Shown here: piece after piece, positions 1 through 8,693 of the stretch
Position numbering within the stretch: position 1 is the first letter of the stretch
Layout: the number at the start of each line of letters is the position of its first letter
Origin: Antarctobacter aquimaris
GTDB taxonomy: Bacteria > Pseudomonadota > Alphaproteobacteria > Rhodobacterales > Rhodobacteraceae
Reading direction: 5' to 3'
Length of the DNA stretch: 64,000 nucleotides
Assembly: GCF_900184945.1 (NCBI RefSeq)
Contig: NZ_FXYF01000008.1
Coordinates: 124,001-188,000 of the forward strand
Made by a program: the position numbers and the translations under genes
The notes under the pieces: model-generated
Databases searched by the model: none
Told to the model about the DNA's origin: nothing
Seen by the model: only the letters and a program-made list of their open reading frames with translations

Positions 1-1
1 C

Positions 2-2248
2 GCCAACGAGCGGATGGAGCCGACCGTCCTGCCGGCGCGCTATCCCAACGTGCTGGTCAACGGCGCCGAGGGCATCGCCGTCGGCATGGCGACGCGCATC
101 CCGCCGCACAACCTGGGCGAGGTGATCGACGCGACTCTGGCGCTGATGGAGAACCCGGACCTGTCCAGCGACGATCTGATCGAATACATCCCCGCCCCCG
201 ATTTTCCCACCGGCGGCGTGATCCTGGGCCGCTCCGGCGCGCGCAAGGCCTACCTTGAAGGGCGCGGCAGCGTCGTCATCCGCGCCAAGACCCGGATCGA
301 GGAGCTGCGCAAGGACCGCTACGCCATCATCATCGACCAGATTCCCTACCAGGTGAACAAGGCGACGATGATCGAGCGCATCGCCGAGGCCGCGCGCGAC
401 AAGAAGATCGAGGGCATCGCCCACGTCCAGGACGAATCCGACCGCGACGGCGTGCGCGTGGTGATCGAGCTCAAGCGTGACGCCACCGCCGAGGTGGTGC
501 TGAACCAGCTGTTCCGCTTTACCCCGATGCAGGTCAGCTTTGGCTGCAACATGCTGGCGCTGAACGGCGGCAAGCCGGAGCAGCTGACGCTGTACGCGTT
601 CCTCAGTTCCTTCATCGACTTCCGCGAGGAGGTGGTGGCGCGGCGCACCGCCCACCTGCTGCGCAAGGCGCGCGAACGCTCGCACGTGCTGTGCGGCCTC
701 GCCGTGGCGGTCAGCAACGTCGACGAGGTGGTGCGCACCATCCGCCAGTCCGCCGACGCCGCCGAGGCGCGCGAAAAGCTGATGGAGCGGCGCTGGCCCG
801 CCGCCGAGATCCTGCCCTACATCGCGCTGATCGACGATCCGACCCACAAGGCCAACGACGACGGCACCTACAACCTGTCCGAAACGCAGGCCCGCGCGAT
901 CCTCGACCTGCGCCTGCAACGCCTGACCCAGTTGGGCGTCAAGGAAGTGACCGACGAGCTGGAAGAGCTGGCGGCCAAGATCAAGGACTACCTCGACATC
1001 CTGTCCAGCCGTGAGCGCATCATGCAGATCATCGGCGACGAGATGCGCGCGATCCGCGATGAATTCGCCGTGCCGCGCCGCACCGAGATCGTCGACTGGG
1101 CGGGCGACCTGGAAGACGAGGACCTGATCGAGCAGGAGGACATGGTCGTCACCGTGACCCAGTCCGGCTGGATCAAGCGCACCGCGCTGGCCGATTTCCG
1201 GTCGCAGAAGCGCGGCGGCAAGGGCCTGTCCGGCATGGCGACCAAGGACGACGACGTGGTCACCACGCTGTTTGTCGCCAACACGCACACGCAGCTGCTG
1301 TTCTTCACCACCGACGGCATGGTCTACAAGCTGAAGTGCTGGCGCCTGCCGCTGGGCGGGCGCACCTCGAAGGGCAAGGCCATCGTCAACATCCTGCCGA
1401 TCCCGGCGGGCGTCTCGATCGCGGCGATCATGCCCGTCGACCGTCCCGAAGAGGACTGGGACGACCTCCAGATCGTCTTTGCCACCTCCAAGGGCAGCGT
1501 GCGCCGCAACCGGCTGTCGGATTTCACCAACGTCATGCGCAACGGCAAGATCGCGATGAAGTTCGAGGGCGAGGACGAGAACACCCGCCTGATCAACGCT
1601 CGCATCTGTTCCGAGGATGACGACGTCATGCTGGTGACCAACTCCGGCCGGGCGATCCGTTTCCCGGTGCCGGAGGTGCGGGTGTTCAACTCGCGCAACT
1701 CCACCGGTGTGCGCGGCATCCGCCTGTCGAACGGCGACGAGGTCGTGTCGATGTCGGTCATCCGCCACTTTGACGCGGAGTCCGATGAGCGCGCCTCCTA
1801 CCTCAAGATGCGCCGCGCCATGGCGGGCCTGACCGACGAGGCCGAGCCTTCGGACGAGGAAGAGGGCAATGCCGACAGCGCGCTGCCGCAGGAACGCTAT
1901 GCCGAGATGTCGGCGGCCGAGAACCTGATCCTGACCATCACCGCGCGCGGCCTGGGCAAGCTGTCGTCCAGCCACGACTACCCGGTGCGCGGACGCGGCG
2001 GCATGGGCGTCACCGCCTGGGAGAAATCCATGCGCGGCGGCGAGATCGTCGCCAGCTTTCCGGTCGAGATGGACGACCAGATCATGCTGGCCACCTCCAC
2101 CGGGCAGTCGATCCGCGTGCCGGTCGAGGGGATCTCGTTCCGGTCGCGTAGCGCGGGCGGCGTGAAGGTGTTCAACACCGGCAAGGGCGAAACCGTGGTG
2201 TCTGTCGCCTGGATCGCCGATCAGGGAGACGAGGACGAACCGGAATAG
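2..2248 (+). CDS. gyrA: DNA gyrase subunit A, C-terminal part (5' end outside window)
   Basis: ATP-dependent negative supercoiling of DNA; GyrA carries the breakage-reunion and C-terminal DNA-wrapping domains and works as an A2B2 complex with GyrB in the cytoplasm. The reading frame is open from base 2 and starts within the conserved stretch [20 protein letters not shown], so the N-terminal winged-helix and active-site tyrosine lie upstream of the window. The rest of the tower and coiled-coil region follows, then the beta-pinwheel with GyrA-box-like QKRGGKG (near base 1205). An acidic insert ([14 protein letters not shown]) sits near base 1840, between pinwheel blades, as is common in alphaproteobacterial GyrA. 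It ends at TAG 2246-2248. Identity is certain; only the start is unknown. Confidence 0.98.
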   Translation, partial: ANERMEPTVLPARYPNVLVNGAEGIAVGMATRIPPHNLGEVIDATLALMENPDLSSDDLIEYIPAPDFPTGGVILGRSGARKAYLEGRGSVVIRAKTRIEELRKDRYAIIIDQIPYQVNKATMIERIAEAARDKKIEGIAHVQDESDRDGVRVVIELKRDATAEVVLNQLFRFTPMQVSFGCNMLALNGGKPEQLTLYAFLSSFIDFREEVVARRTAHLLRKARERSHVLCGLAVAVSNVDEVVRTIRQSADAAEAREKLMERRWPAAEILPYIALIDDPTHKANDDGTYNLSETQARAILDLRLQRLTQLGVKEVTDELEELAAKIKDYLDILSSRERIMQIIGDEMRAIRDEFAVPRRTEIVDWAGDLEDEDLIEQEDMVVTVTQSGWIKRTALADFRSQKRGGKGLSGMATKDDDVVTTLFVANTHTQLLFFTTDGMVYKLKCWRLPLGGRTSKGKAIVNILPIPAGVSIAAIMPVDRPEEDWDDLQIVFATSKGSVRRNRLSDFTNVMRNGKIAMKFEGEDENTRLINARICSEDDDVMLVTNSGRAIRFPVPEVRVFNSRNSTGVRGIRLSNGDEVVSMSVIRHFDAESDERASYLKMRRAMAGLTDEAEPSDEEEGNADSALPQERYAEMSAAENLILTITARGLGKLSSSHDYPVRGRGGMGVTAWEKSMRGGEIVASFPVEMDDQIMLATSTGQSIRVPVEGISFRSRSAGGVKVFNTGKGETVVSVAWIADQGDEDEPE

Positions 2249-2271
2249 GTCCTGTCAATCGCCGCACAGGC

Positions 2272-2307
2272 CCTGTGAAAGAACGCGAGATTTCATTCTT
2301 TCGCAGG
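2272..2307. terminator. Stem-loop after gyrA
   Basis: Twelve-base arms CCTGTGAAAGAA and TTCTTTCGCAGG (one G-T pair) surround a 12-nt loop, starting 24 bases after the gyrA stop. No U-run follows, so it may be an mRNA 3'-stabilising hairpin rather than a strict intrinsic terminator. Confidence 0.5.
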
Positions 2308-2350
2308 GCGATACATGAAGCGTATCGGACCTGAACAAAGGAGATGTCTC

Positions 2351-2761
2351 ATGTCCCCGACCCTGACGACCAATGCCGGACTGCTGGCCGCCCGAATCCT
2401 GCTGGGTGTTCTTTTCGTGCTGGCCGGATTCGGCAAGCTGGGCGATGTACAGGGCTTTGCCGGCTACATGGCCTCGGGCGGCGTTCCTGCCTTCCTGGCC
2501 TGGCCCGTTGTCCTGTTCGAGATCGTCGGTGGTCTTGCCCTGATCGTCGGTTTCCAGACCCGCATCGCCGCGCTGGCGCTGGGCCTGTTCGCGCTGGTTT
2601 CCGGTGTGCTGTACCACTACGTGCCGGGCGACCAGATGCAGTTCACCATGCTGCTGAAGAATATCGCGCTGACCGGCGGCTACCTGGCGCTGGCCCTTGC
2701 CGGCCCCGGAGCCTGGTCGCTGGATCGGCTGACCGGTCGGGCCGCACTGCAGACGGCCTGA
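2351..2761 (+). CDS. DoxX family membrane protein
   Basis: Small integral membrane protein of the DoxX/DoxD-like family, about 136 residues with four predicted hydrophobic helices. The family is associated with redox and thiol stress, but no reaction can be assigned here. The LLAARILLGVLFVLAGFGKL opening with the glycine-lysine pair is typical. An in-frame ATG lies upstream at 2315, but the ATG at 2351 has a strong AAAGGAG ribosome site 8 bases ahead (about 2337-2343) and the protein then begins at the usual family position, so 2351 is chosen. The gene stands alone, followed by a clear intrinsic terminator. Confidence 0.88.
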   Translation: MSPTLTTNAGLLAARILLGVLFVLAGFGKLGDVQGFAGYMASGGVPAFLAWPVVLFEIVGGLALIVGFQTRIAALALGLFALVSGVLYHYVPGDQMQFTMLLKNIALTGGYLALALAGPGAWSLDRLTGRAALQTA

Positions 2762-2783
2762 GCCTGTCGACACGTGGAATGCA

Positions 2784-2811
2784 GGGGGAGGGCCAAGCGC
2801 CCTCCCCTTTT
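2784..2811 (+). terminator. Rho-independent terminator after the DoxX gene
   Basis: GGGGAGGGC (2785-2793) pairs perfectly with GCCCTCCCC (2799-2807) across a 5-nt loop and is followed by TTTT. The M32 peptidase gene converges from the other side and ends at 2820, so the hairpin may serve both strands. Confidence 0.85.
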
Positions 2812-2819
2812 CCACCAGG

Positions 2820-4295
2820 TCAGACGCCGTAGAGCGCCGAGAACTTCTCTTCCAGGTAGTCCAGCAACGGTCCTTCGGTCGGCGCGCCGCCGCTGGCCTT
2901 TTCGATCACCGCGCGCGGCGTGTAGAGCCCGCCGTATTGCTGGAGGTTGTCCCGCAGCCAGCTTGTCGCGGCACGGGTATCTCCCTTGACCAGTTGTGCA
3001 TCGAGATCCGGCACCGCCGTGGTCAGCGCCTTGTACAGGCAGCCGGCGTAGACATTGCCCAGCGAATAGGTCGGGAAATAGCCGAACAGCCCGGCCGACC
3101 AGTGCACGTCCTGCAACACGCCGTTCGACGGCGTATCCACGGCAAAGCCGAAATCCGCCTCGAAGCGGTCGTTCCAGGCGGCCTCCAGGTCATCGACCAG
3201 CAGGTCACCGGAGATCAGCGCGCGCTCCAGGTCAAAGCGCAACAGGACGTGCAGGTTGTATTGCAGTTCGTCCGCCTCGGTCCGGATGTAGCCGTTGCGC
3301 ACCGAGTTCACGGCGGCATAGAACCCGTCCTCGTCCTTGATGCCGAAATCGCCGAAGGTGTCGCGCATCTGGCGGTAGAGCCAGCCTGTGAAGGCGCGCG
3401 AGCGGCCGAGCTGGTTTTCGTAGATGCGGCTCTGGCTTTCGTGCACGCCCATCGACACGCCCCCACCCAGCGGCGTCAGGCGATAGGCGGGGTTGATGTT
3501 CTGTTCATAACAGGCGTGGCCGACCTCGTGGATGGTCGAGTAGAAGCAGTTGAACGGCTCCAGCGGCATGGTCCGGGTGGTGATCCGCACGTCATCGCCC
3601 GACCCCGAGCTGAAGGGATGCACCGCCTTGTCGACGCGCCCGCGCTTGAGGTCATAGCCAAAGGTCCGCGCCAGCATCCGCGCCAGCTTCATCTGCCCGG
3701 TCTCATCAAAGGTGCCGTCCAGCCCTTTGGGCTGCGGCTGGGACAGGACCGCCTCGCGCAGCGCCACGAGGCGCGGCCGCAACGCGCCGAACATCGCCTT
3801 TAGGTCTGCCGCCTTGGCGCCCGGTTCGTAATCGTCCAGCAGCGCGTCGTAGACATCGCCACCGGCAGCCAGCGCCGCGCCTTCCTGCTGGCGCAGGGCG
3901 ATCACTTCTTTCAGCACCGGGGCAAAGGCGTTGAAATCGTCGTCGGCCCGCGCCTCGGCCCAGATCACATGCGCCCGGCTGATCAGCCGCGCCAGCTCCG
4001 ACGCCAGGCTTTCCGGCACCCGCACCGCGCGTTCGTGGCTGCGGCGGATGTGGCGCAGCTGCGCCTTGGCGATCGGGTCAAGCTGGTCCTCGGCGATGGC
4101 GGCCAGCCATTCGCCGATGCGCGGGTCGGTGCGGCGCTGGTGCAGCACCGCCTCCATCGCCGCGCGCTCGTCGCTGCGCTGGTCGGCCGCTCCGCGCGGC
4201 ATCATGGTTTCCTGGTCCCAGCTCAGTCTGCCCGCAACCTGTGCCAGCGCCTCGGTGTCGCGCTGGAATGCCATCAAATCTTCATATGCGCCCAT
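2820..4295 (-). CDS. M32 family metallocarboxypeptidase (Taq-type)
   Basis: Zinc carboxypeptidase that removes C-terminal residues from peptides in the cytoplasm. The 491 residues match the usual family length of about 500. The catalytic zinc motif HEVGH lies at residues 256-260 and the third ligand region HESQSRIYEN follows about 25 residues later, the M32 order. No signal peptide is visible. The ATG directly abuts the TGA of ctaA (TGAATG), so the two genes are co-transcribed and probably translationally coupled; a functional link to heme A synthesis is not evident. The alternative, an M3-type oligopeptidase, is unlikely given the length and the HESQSR block. Confidence 0.95.
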   Translation of the reverse strand: MGAYEDLMAFQRDTEALAQVAGRLSWDQETMMPRGAADQRSDERAAMEAVLHQRRTDPRIGEWLAAIAEDQLDPIAKAQLRHIRRSHERAVRVPESLASELARLISRAHVIWAEARADDDFNAFAPVLKEVIALRQQEGAALAAGGDVYDALLDDYEPGAKAADLKAMFGALRPRLVALREAVLSQPQPKGLDGTFDETGQMKLARMLARTFGYDLKRGRVDKAVHPFSSGSGDDVRITTRTMPLEPFNCFYSTIHEVGHACYEQNINPAYRLTPLGGGVSMGVHESQSRIYENQLGRSRAFTGWLYRQMRDTFGDFGIKDEDGFYAAVNSVRNGYIRTEADELQYNLHVLLRFDLERALISGDLLVDDLEAAWNDRFEADFGFAVDTPSNGVLQDVHWSAGLFGYFPTYSLGNVYAGCLYKALTTAVPDLDAQLVKGDTRAATSWLRDNLQQYGGLYTPRAVIEKASGGAPTEGPLLDYLEEKFSALYGV

Positions 4296-5441
4296 TCAGG
4301 CTTTTCCTCTTATGCTCTGGGGTGCGGGATACCTTGCCGCAAAACGCGCCCGCAATATCAACGACCAAAGTGCAACCGCCCCAAGCTGATGCACGATGGC
4401 CAACTGCCACGGCGCGAAATACACAACCGTGACGATACCCAGCACTACCTGTAGTAGCAATACCGCAAGAACGAGGTTGTAGCGGAACCGCGTGTCGCCA
4501 TTCGCAGAGCGCCGCGAGCGCATCCAGACCACGATGGCGAAGGCCAGCAGCAGGTAGCCCGCAACGCGGTGCATGAACTGCACGAGCCCAGGGTTCTCGA
4601 AGAAGTTGCGCCACAGCGGTTCGATGTCCAGCGCGCCCGAGGGGAAGATCTCGCCGCCCATCAGGGGCCAGTCGTTGTAGCTGCGCCCGGCGTCGATCCC
4701 CGCCACCAGCGCGCCCAGCAGGATCTGGAGAAAGCTGAAGTGCAACAGCCCGGTGGTGATCGAGAACAGCCGCGGCTCGGCGCTGCGCCGCGCCTGCATC
4801 AACACGCGCTCCTCGAAACTCAGGTGGTAGATGTACCAGGCGATCAGACCCAGGATCACGAAGGCCAGGCCCAGATGTGTCGCCAGCCGGTACGAGGCGA
4901 CATCCAGCATCTCGCCGCCCAGCCCCGAGGACACCATCCACCAGCCGATCGCGCCCTGCAGCCCGCCAAGCGCACCCAGCCCCAGCAGGCGGCCGGTCCA
5001 ACCCGGCGGCATCCGGCGCGTCGCCAGGAAACCGAAGAACCCCAGCGCCCAGACCAGGCCGATCACCCGGCCCAGCTGCCGGTGGCCCCATTCCCACCAG
5101 TAGATGACCTGGAACTCTTCCAGGCTCATGCCCTTGTTCTGCAACTGGTACTCGGGGATCTGGCGGTACTTGTCGAACTCCACGGCCCAGGCCTCGGCGC
5201 TCATCGGCGGCAGCGCCCCGGTGATCGGGCGCCATTCGGTGATCGACAGGCCCGAGTCCGTCAGCCGTGTCAGCCCGCCCACGGCGATCATCACCATGAC
5301 GAGGACGAACAGCACCATCAGCCAAAGGCGCACCGCCCCGCGCGCGCCGCGCTTTCCGGCGTCGATCATGCCGCCTGCCGGGGCGGTCACCGTACGGGCA
5401 CCCTCGCCCACCTCTTCGAACAGCTTGCGTTTCTGTGCCAT
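4296..5441 (-). CDS. ctaA: Heme A synthase (COX15/CtaA type 2)
   Basis: Converts heme O to heme A for aa3-type cytochrome c oxidase; integral inner-membrane protein. The 381 residues contain about eight hydrophobic helices and the conserved heme-ligand and substrate motifs of the COX15 group: GGLTRLTDSGLSITEW after helix 1, WWEWGHRQLGR, RLATHLGLAF, QFMHRVAGY and IVHQLGA, each carrying the expected histidine. The start ATG (5439-5441) has a GGAGG ribosome site 8 bases upstream. It is the first gene of a two-gene unit with the M32 peptidase. Confidence 0.97.
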   Translation of the reverse strand: MAQKRKLFEEVGEGARTVTAPAGGMIDAGKRGARGAVRLWLMVLFVLVMVMIAVGGLTRLTDSGLSITEWRPITGALPPMSAEAWAVEFDKYRQIPEYQLQNKGMSLEEFQVIYWWEWGHRQLGRVIGLVWALGFFGFLATRRMPPGWTGRLLGLGALGGLQGAIGWWMVSSGLGGEMLDVASYRLATHLGLAFVILGLIAWYIYHLSFEERVLMQARRSAEPRLFSITTGLLHFSFLQILLGALVAGIDAGRSYNDWPLMGGEIFPSGALDIEPLWRNFFENPGLVQFMHRVAGYLLLAFAIVVWMRSRRSANGDTRFRYNLVLAVLLLQVVLGIVTVVYFAPWQLAIVHQLGAVALWSLILRARFAARYPAPQSIRGKA

Positions 5442-5521
5442 GGCCAGCCTCCGCGTATTTTCGACGGACAGTAGAGCGCCGCTCCCGGGCCTTCAAGCGC
5501 ATGCGGCATCCCGCCCCAAGG

Positions 5522-5943
5522 GGTCCGGAATACCTCAGTAATGAATGCCGGACTTATGCCAAGGCGGCGCAAACCGTAAGTTGGGTGCAGAAGACAAACA
5601 GCCTGCCACACCCCAGACCCAAAGGACCAACACCATGAAAAAGTTCATCCTTTCCGCCGTCCTCGCCGCAGCCACCATGGGTGCCTCCGCCGCCTCCGCC
5701 ACCCAGGCCTGGGTCGGCAACTATGCCCTGAACGCCCGCTCGGGCCCCGGCGCCCACTACTACGTGCTCGGCACCTTCGAGGCCTGCACCCCGGTCCACA
5801 TCGTCGCCTACAAGCACGGCTGGGCCAAGGTCTACTTCAACCACAACTACTACTGGGTTTCGGCCAAGTACCTCCAGGGCCAGCCCTGCTACTGGGTGCC
5901 CAAGAAAAAGCACCACAGCAACAAGCATTACTACAACTACTGA
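5522..5943. repeat. Direct repeat copy A (leader plus SH3b gene 1)
   Basis: These 422 bases recur at 6694-7115 (offset 1172) with only four differences by eye, three synonymous or silent positions and one Ala-to-Thr codon. The repeat begins in the 5' leader and ends exactly at the stop codon. Confidence 0.93.
5635..5943 (+). CDS. Secreted SH3b-domain protein, copy 1
   Basis: Exported small protein of 102 residues. A signal peptide (MKKFILSAVLAAATMGASAASA) is followed by one bacterial SH3 domain with the hallmark LNARSGPG near residue 32 and WVSAKYL near residue 75; such domains usually bind peptidoglycan or proteins in the envelope. The tail is rich in Lys, His and Tyr (KKKHHSNKHYYNY). The start ATG at 5635 has AAAGGA at 5621-5626; upstream in-frame starts would spoil the signal peptide. 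Nearly identical to copy 3 (one residue differs) and related to copy 2. Its own terminator follows. The ligand is unknown. Confidence 0.9.
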   Translation: MKKFILSAVLAAATMGASAASATQAWVGNYALNARSGPGAHYYVLGTFEACTPVHIVAYKHGWAKVYFNHNYYWVSAKYLQGQPCYWVPKKKHHSNKHYYNY

Positions 5944-6000
5944 CCTCCTCCTCCCGACCTCCCCGGCGCCGGTTTCCTCCCTGGCCGGCCCGGCCAACAC

Positions 6001-6033
6001 GCGGATCGACCGAAAGGTCGGTCCGCCCTTTCT
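6001..6033 (+). terminator. Rho-independent terminator after SH3b gene 1
   Basis: CGGATCGACC (6002-6011), loop GAAA and GGTCGGTCCG (6016-6025) form a 10-bp stem with one wobble, followed by a T-rich stretch. The whole 3' flank (about 5956-6020) matches the 3' flank of copy 2, not that of copy 3. Confidence 0.82.
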
Positions 6034-6067
6034 TGGGCCTCGCCGGACACGAGGGCAAAAAACGGCG

Positions 6068-6083
6068 GTCAGGAATGCCTGAC
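6068..6083. promoter_or_regulatory. Inverted repeat in the leader of SH3b gene 2
   Basis: GTCAGG-AATG-CCTGAC: six-base arms around AATG, about 95 bases before the gene, followed by TTATGC. The leaders of copies 1 and 3 have related GAATGCCGGACTTATGCC, and the leader of the small secreted gene at 59546-59815 holds CAGGAATTCCTG. Could be an operator or the base of an RNA hairpin; function not known. Confidence 0.4.
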
Positions 6084-6176
6084 TTATGCTACGATGATCG
6101 AAGACATAGATTATGGACTCACGATAAAGCACCTGCCCCTTCGACCTCAGGATCATAGACCAAAGGAATGACTTCC

Positions 6177-6545
6177 ATGAAAAAGCTGATTATCCCCGCC
6201 ATCGTCGCTGTTGCAACTCTCGGCGCGTCGGCGGCCTCCGCCACCCAGGCCTGGGTCGGCCAGGCCCACCTGAACGCCCGTTCGGGCCCCGGCACGAACT
6301 ACTCGGTCCTCGGCACCTTCAACCCCTGCACCCCGGTGGACGTGATCGAATACCAGTACGACTGGGCCAAGGTGTACTACGACAACACCTATTACTGGGT
6401 CTCGGCCAAGTATCTGCAGGACTATGCCTGCACCTACTCCCCGCCGACCTACACGCCGCCCGCCTACACCCCGCCCAAGCAGACCTACAAGGCGCCAGTC
6501 TACACGCCCCCGAAAAAGCAGTACGGCGGCAGCGGCAACTACTGA
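6177..6545 (+). CDS. Secreted SH3b-domain protein with YTPP-repeat tail, copy 2
   Basis: Diverged paralogue of the flanking SH3b genes, 122 residues. Signal peptide MKKLIIPAIVAVATLGASAASA, then one SH3b domain (LNARSGPGTNYSVLG, WVSAKYL), then a low-complexity proline/tyrosine tail with repeated YTPP/YKAPVYTPP units, suggestive of a flexible wall-spanning or binding segment. AAAGGA at 6162-6167 is spaced correctly for the ATG at 6177; the ATG at 6168 touches the ribosome site and is rejected. Lies between the two near-identical copies, each unit with its own leader and terminator. Confidence 0.9.
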   Translation: MKKLIIPAIVAVATLGASAASATQAWVGQAHLNARSGPGTNYSVLGTFNPCTPVDVIEYQYDWAKVYYDNTYYWVSAKYLQDYACTYSPPTYTPPAYTPPKQTYKAPVYTPPKKQYGGSGNY

Positions 6546-6599
6546 CCTCCTCCATACCTCCCCGGCGCCGGTTTCCTCCCTGGCCGGCCCGGCCAACTC

Positions 6600-6637
6600 G
6601 CGGATCGACCGAAAGGTCGGTGCGCTTTTTCTTTTGC
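6600..6637 (+). terminator. Terminator after SH3b gene 2
   Basis: CGGATCGACC (6601-6610), GAAA, GGTCGGTGCG (6615-6624) then CTTTTTCTTTT. The stem carries mismatches near its base but the U-run is good. Confidence 0.75.
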
Positions 6638-6693
6638 TCAATGGGGATGGGCGCGGCAGCCGGTCCGTGCCGCAACCCGCCAGGGCAGCCGAA

Positions 6694-7115
6694 GGTCCGG
6701 AATACCTCAGTAATGAATGCCGGACTTATGCCAAGGCGGCGCAAACCGTAAGTTGGGTGCAGAAGACAAACAGCCTGCCACACCCCAGACCCAAAGGACC
6801 AACACCATGAAAAAGTTCATCCTTTCCGCCGTCCTCGCCGCAGCCACCATGGGTGCCTCCGCCGCTTCCGCCACCCAGGCCTGGGTCGGCAACTACGCCC
6901 TGAACGCCCGCTCGGGCCCCGGAACCCACTACTACGTGCTCGGCACCTTCGAGGCCTGCACCCCGGTCCACATCGTCGCCTACAAGCACGGCTGGGCCAA
7001 GGTCTACTTCAACCACAACTACTACTGGGTTTCGGCCAAGTACCTCCAGGGCCAGCCCTGCTACTGGGTGCCCAAGAAAAAGCACCACAGCAACAAGCAT
7101 TACTACAACTACTGA
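6694..7115. repeat. Direct repeat copy B (leader plus SH3b gene 3)
   Basis: Second copy of the 422-base block at 5522-5943, from the leader to the stop codon, with four base differences. The flanks differ on both sides. Confidence 0.93.
6807..7115 (+). CDS. Secreted SH3b-domain protein, copy 3
   Basis: 102-residue exported SH3b protein, identical to copy 1 except Thr for Ala in SGPGTHYY. It has the same signal peptide, the same LNARSGPG and WVSAKYL landmarks and the same basic/tyrosine tail. The start is set by AAAGGA about 9 bases upstream of ATG 6807. The leader is also copied from gene 1, so both should share regulation, whereas the region after the stop codon is different. Likely product of a recent duplication or gene conversion. 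Confidence 0.9.
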   Translation: MKKFILSAVLAAATMGASAASATQAWVGNYALNARSGPGTHYYVLGTFEACTPVHIVAYKHGWAKVYFNHNYYWVSAKYLQGQPCYWVPKKKHHSNKHYYNY

Positions 7116-7166
7116 TCCCACAGCGTATCGCGGGCCGGTTGCCCTCCCCGACCGGCCCGGCCTTCA

Positions 7167-7199
7167 GGCGGATTGACCAGAGCGGTCAGTCCGCCTTTC
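7167..7199 (+). terminator. Terminator shared by SH3b gene 3 and trmJ
   Basis: GGCGGATTGACC (7167-7178) pairs with GGTCAGTCCGCC (7184-7195), one wobble, then TTTCGGTCTTTCC. The right arm contains the stop codon and last codons of the convergent trmJ gene, so the hairpin is embedded in coding sequence. Confidence 0.8.
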
Positions 7200-7935
7200 G
7201 GTCTTTCCAGCGCACGATCTGCCGCATCATGCCGTGCAGCATCTGCACCTCGGCCCGGGTCAGCGGCAGGCGCGACCACATGTTGCGCAGGTTGACCTTC
7301 ATGCTGTCGGCCTTGTGCTCGGGGAAGAAGAACCCGGCCTCCTGCATCCGCTCCTCGTAGTGCCGCGCCAGGTGCTCGACCTCGTGCTGCTCGGCCAGTT
7401 CGGTGCCGGCCAGCGACTCCACCTTGCCCGCCACCGTTTCGGTCGCGCGGCGCCATTCGTAGGCGCAGAGCAGCACGCATTGCGCCAGGTTGAGCGAGGG
7501 GAACTCCGGGTTGACCGGGACAGAGATGATGCCGTTGGTCGGGGCGATATCCTCGTTCTCCAGCCCCGCGCGTTCCGGGCCGAACATCAGCGCCACCTTC
7601 TCGCCCCCCGCGATTCGCCGCGCCGCCTCGGCCAGGGCGGCCTCGGGGGTCCAGATGGACTTGGTCAGGTCGCGCGGCCGCGCGGTGGTGGCCAGGACAA
7701 AGGTGCAGTCGGCCACCGCGCCGGCCACGTCGTCGAACAGCTGCGCCTCGTCCAGCAGGCGGCCCGCGCCGCTGGACATCGCCACGGCGGCGGAATTGGG
7801 CCAGCCGTCGCGCGGATCGACGATGCGCATCCGGTCCAGCCCGAAATTCCACATCGCCCGTGCCGCCGCGCCGATGTTCTCGCCCATCTGGGGCCGGACC
7901 AGCACGATGGCCGGTTGCGGAATGCCTGTCGCCAT
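7186..7935 (-). CDS. trmJ: tRNA (cytidine/uridine-2'-O-)-methyltransferase, TrmJ-like
   Basis: SPOUT-class 2'-O-methyltransferase acting on position 32 of tRNA (by family). The 249 residues contain the three TrmH-superfamily motifs: VRPQMGENIGAAARAM near the N-terminus, LMFGPERAGLENEDI mid-protein and NPEFPSLNLAQCV, which form the knotted SAM site and dimer interface. The ATG at 7933-7935 follows an AGGGAG ribosome site; a further upstream ATG gives an atypical extension. A C-terminal helical extension after the knot fits TrmJ better than TrmL. Substrate assignment is by family only. Divergent from the thiE-like gene. Confidence 0.88.
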   Translation of the reverse strand: MATGIPQPAIVLVRPQMGENIGAAARAMWNFGLDRMRIVDPRDGWPNSAAVAMSSGAGRLLDEAQLFDDVAGAVADCTFVLATTARPRDLTKSIWTPEAALAEAARRIAGGEKVALMFGPERAGLENEDIAPTNGIISVPVNPEFPSLNLAQCVLLCAYEWRRATETVAGKVESLAGTELAEQHEVEHLARHYEERMQEAGFFFPEHKADSMKVNLRNMWSRLPLTRAEVQMLHGMMRQIVRWKDRKAD

Positions 7936-8069
7936 GTCTTGCTCCCTGTGATCCGGCGGAGGGGTAATGCCCCGCGCCTTCGGGGGCAAGCCCCCGGAAG
8001 CCCGCGAAAAAGCGCCGTGCAAAGCGGCGCGGCCCGCGCTATGAGGGCGACCGGACCAGGAGCAGACCG

Positions 8070-8693
8070 ATGACCAAAGAGCCAGACGCCCCGCAGATCT
8101 ACCTAGTCACGCCGCCCGAGTTCGACCTGGGCAGCTATCCCGAGATCCTGTCGCGCGTGCTCGACACGGTCGAGGTCGCCTGCCTGCGGCTCAGCCTGGC
8201 CACCCGCGACGAGGACCGGCTGATGCGCGCGGCGGATGCCATGCGCGAGGTGGCGCACCGGGTCGACGTGGCGCTGGTGATCGAAACCCATGTGGTGCTG
8301 GCCGAACGGCTGGGCCTCGACGGGGTGCACCTGCTGGACGGCGCGCGGTCCGTCCGGGCGGCGCGCAAGACGCTGGGTGCGGATGCCATCGTCGGCGCCT
8401 ATTGCCGCCAGTCGCGCCACGACGGCATGACCGCCGGCGAGAACGGCGCGGATTACATCTCCTTCGGGCCGGTGTCCGGCAGGCTGGCCGATGGCGCGCT
8501 GGCCGAGCCCGAGTTGTTTGCCTGGTGGTCCGAGATGATCGAGCTGCCGGTGGTGGCCGAGGGCGGGTTGACCCCGGAGCTGGTCACCGCGCTGGCCCCG
8601 GTGACGGATTTCTTTGCCATCGGCGAGGAGATCTGGAGCACCGAGGATCCCGCCGCCACGCTCAAGGCGCTGGCCGCCGCGATGCGCGGCTAG
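8070..8693 (+). CDS. Thiamine phosphate synthase family protein (ThiE/TenI-like)
   Basis: TIM-barrel protein of the thiamine-phosphate synthase superfamily, 207 residues. Landmarks are the GLDGVHLLDG segment, the GAYCRQSRHDGMTAGENGADYISFGPV block, which corresponds to the phosphate-binding and pyrophosphate region, and the late VAEGGLTPE turn. The normal ThiE signature HLGQ.D is changed to HLLDGA, so catalysis as a standard ThiE is uncertain; it could be a TenI-like or otherwise divergent member. AGGAG precedes the start by 8 bases. Its TAG stop overlaps the olsA stop on the other strand (CTAG). Confidence 0.8.
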   Translation: MTKEPDAPQIYLVTPPEFDLGSYPEILSRVLDTVEVACLRLSLATRDEDRLMRAADAMREVAHRVDVALVIETHVVLAERLGLDGVHLLDGARSVRAARKTLGADAIVGAYCRQSRHDGMTAGENGADYISFGPVSGRLADGALAEPELFAWWSEMIELPVVAEGGLTPELVTALAPVTDFFAIGEEIWSTEDPAATLKALAAAMRG

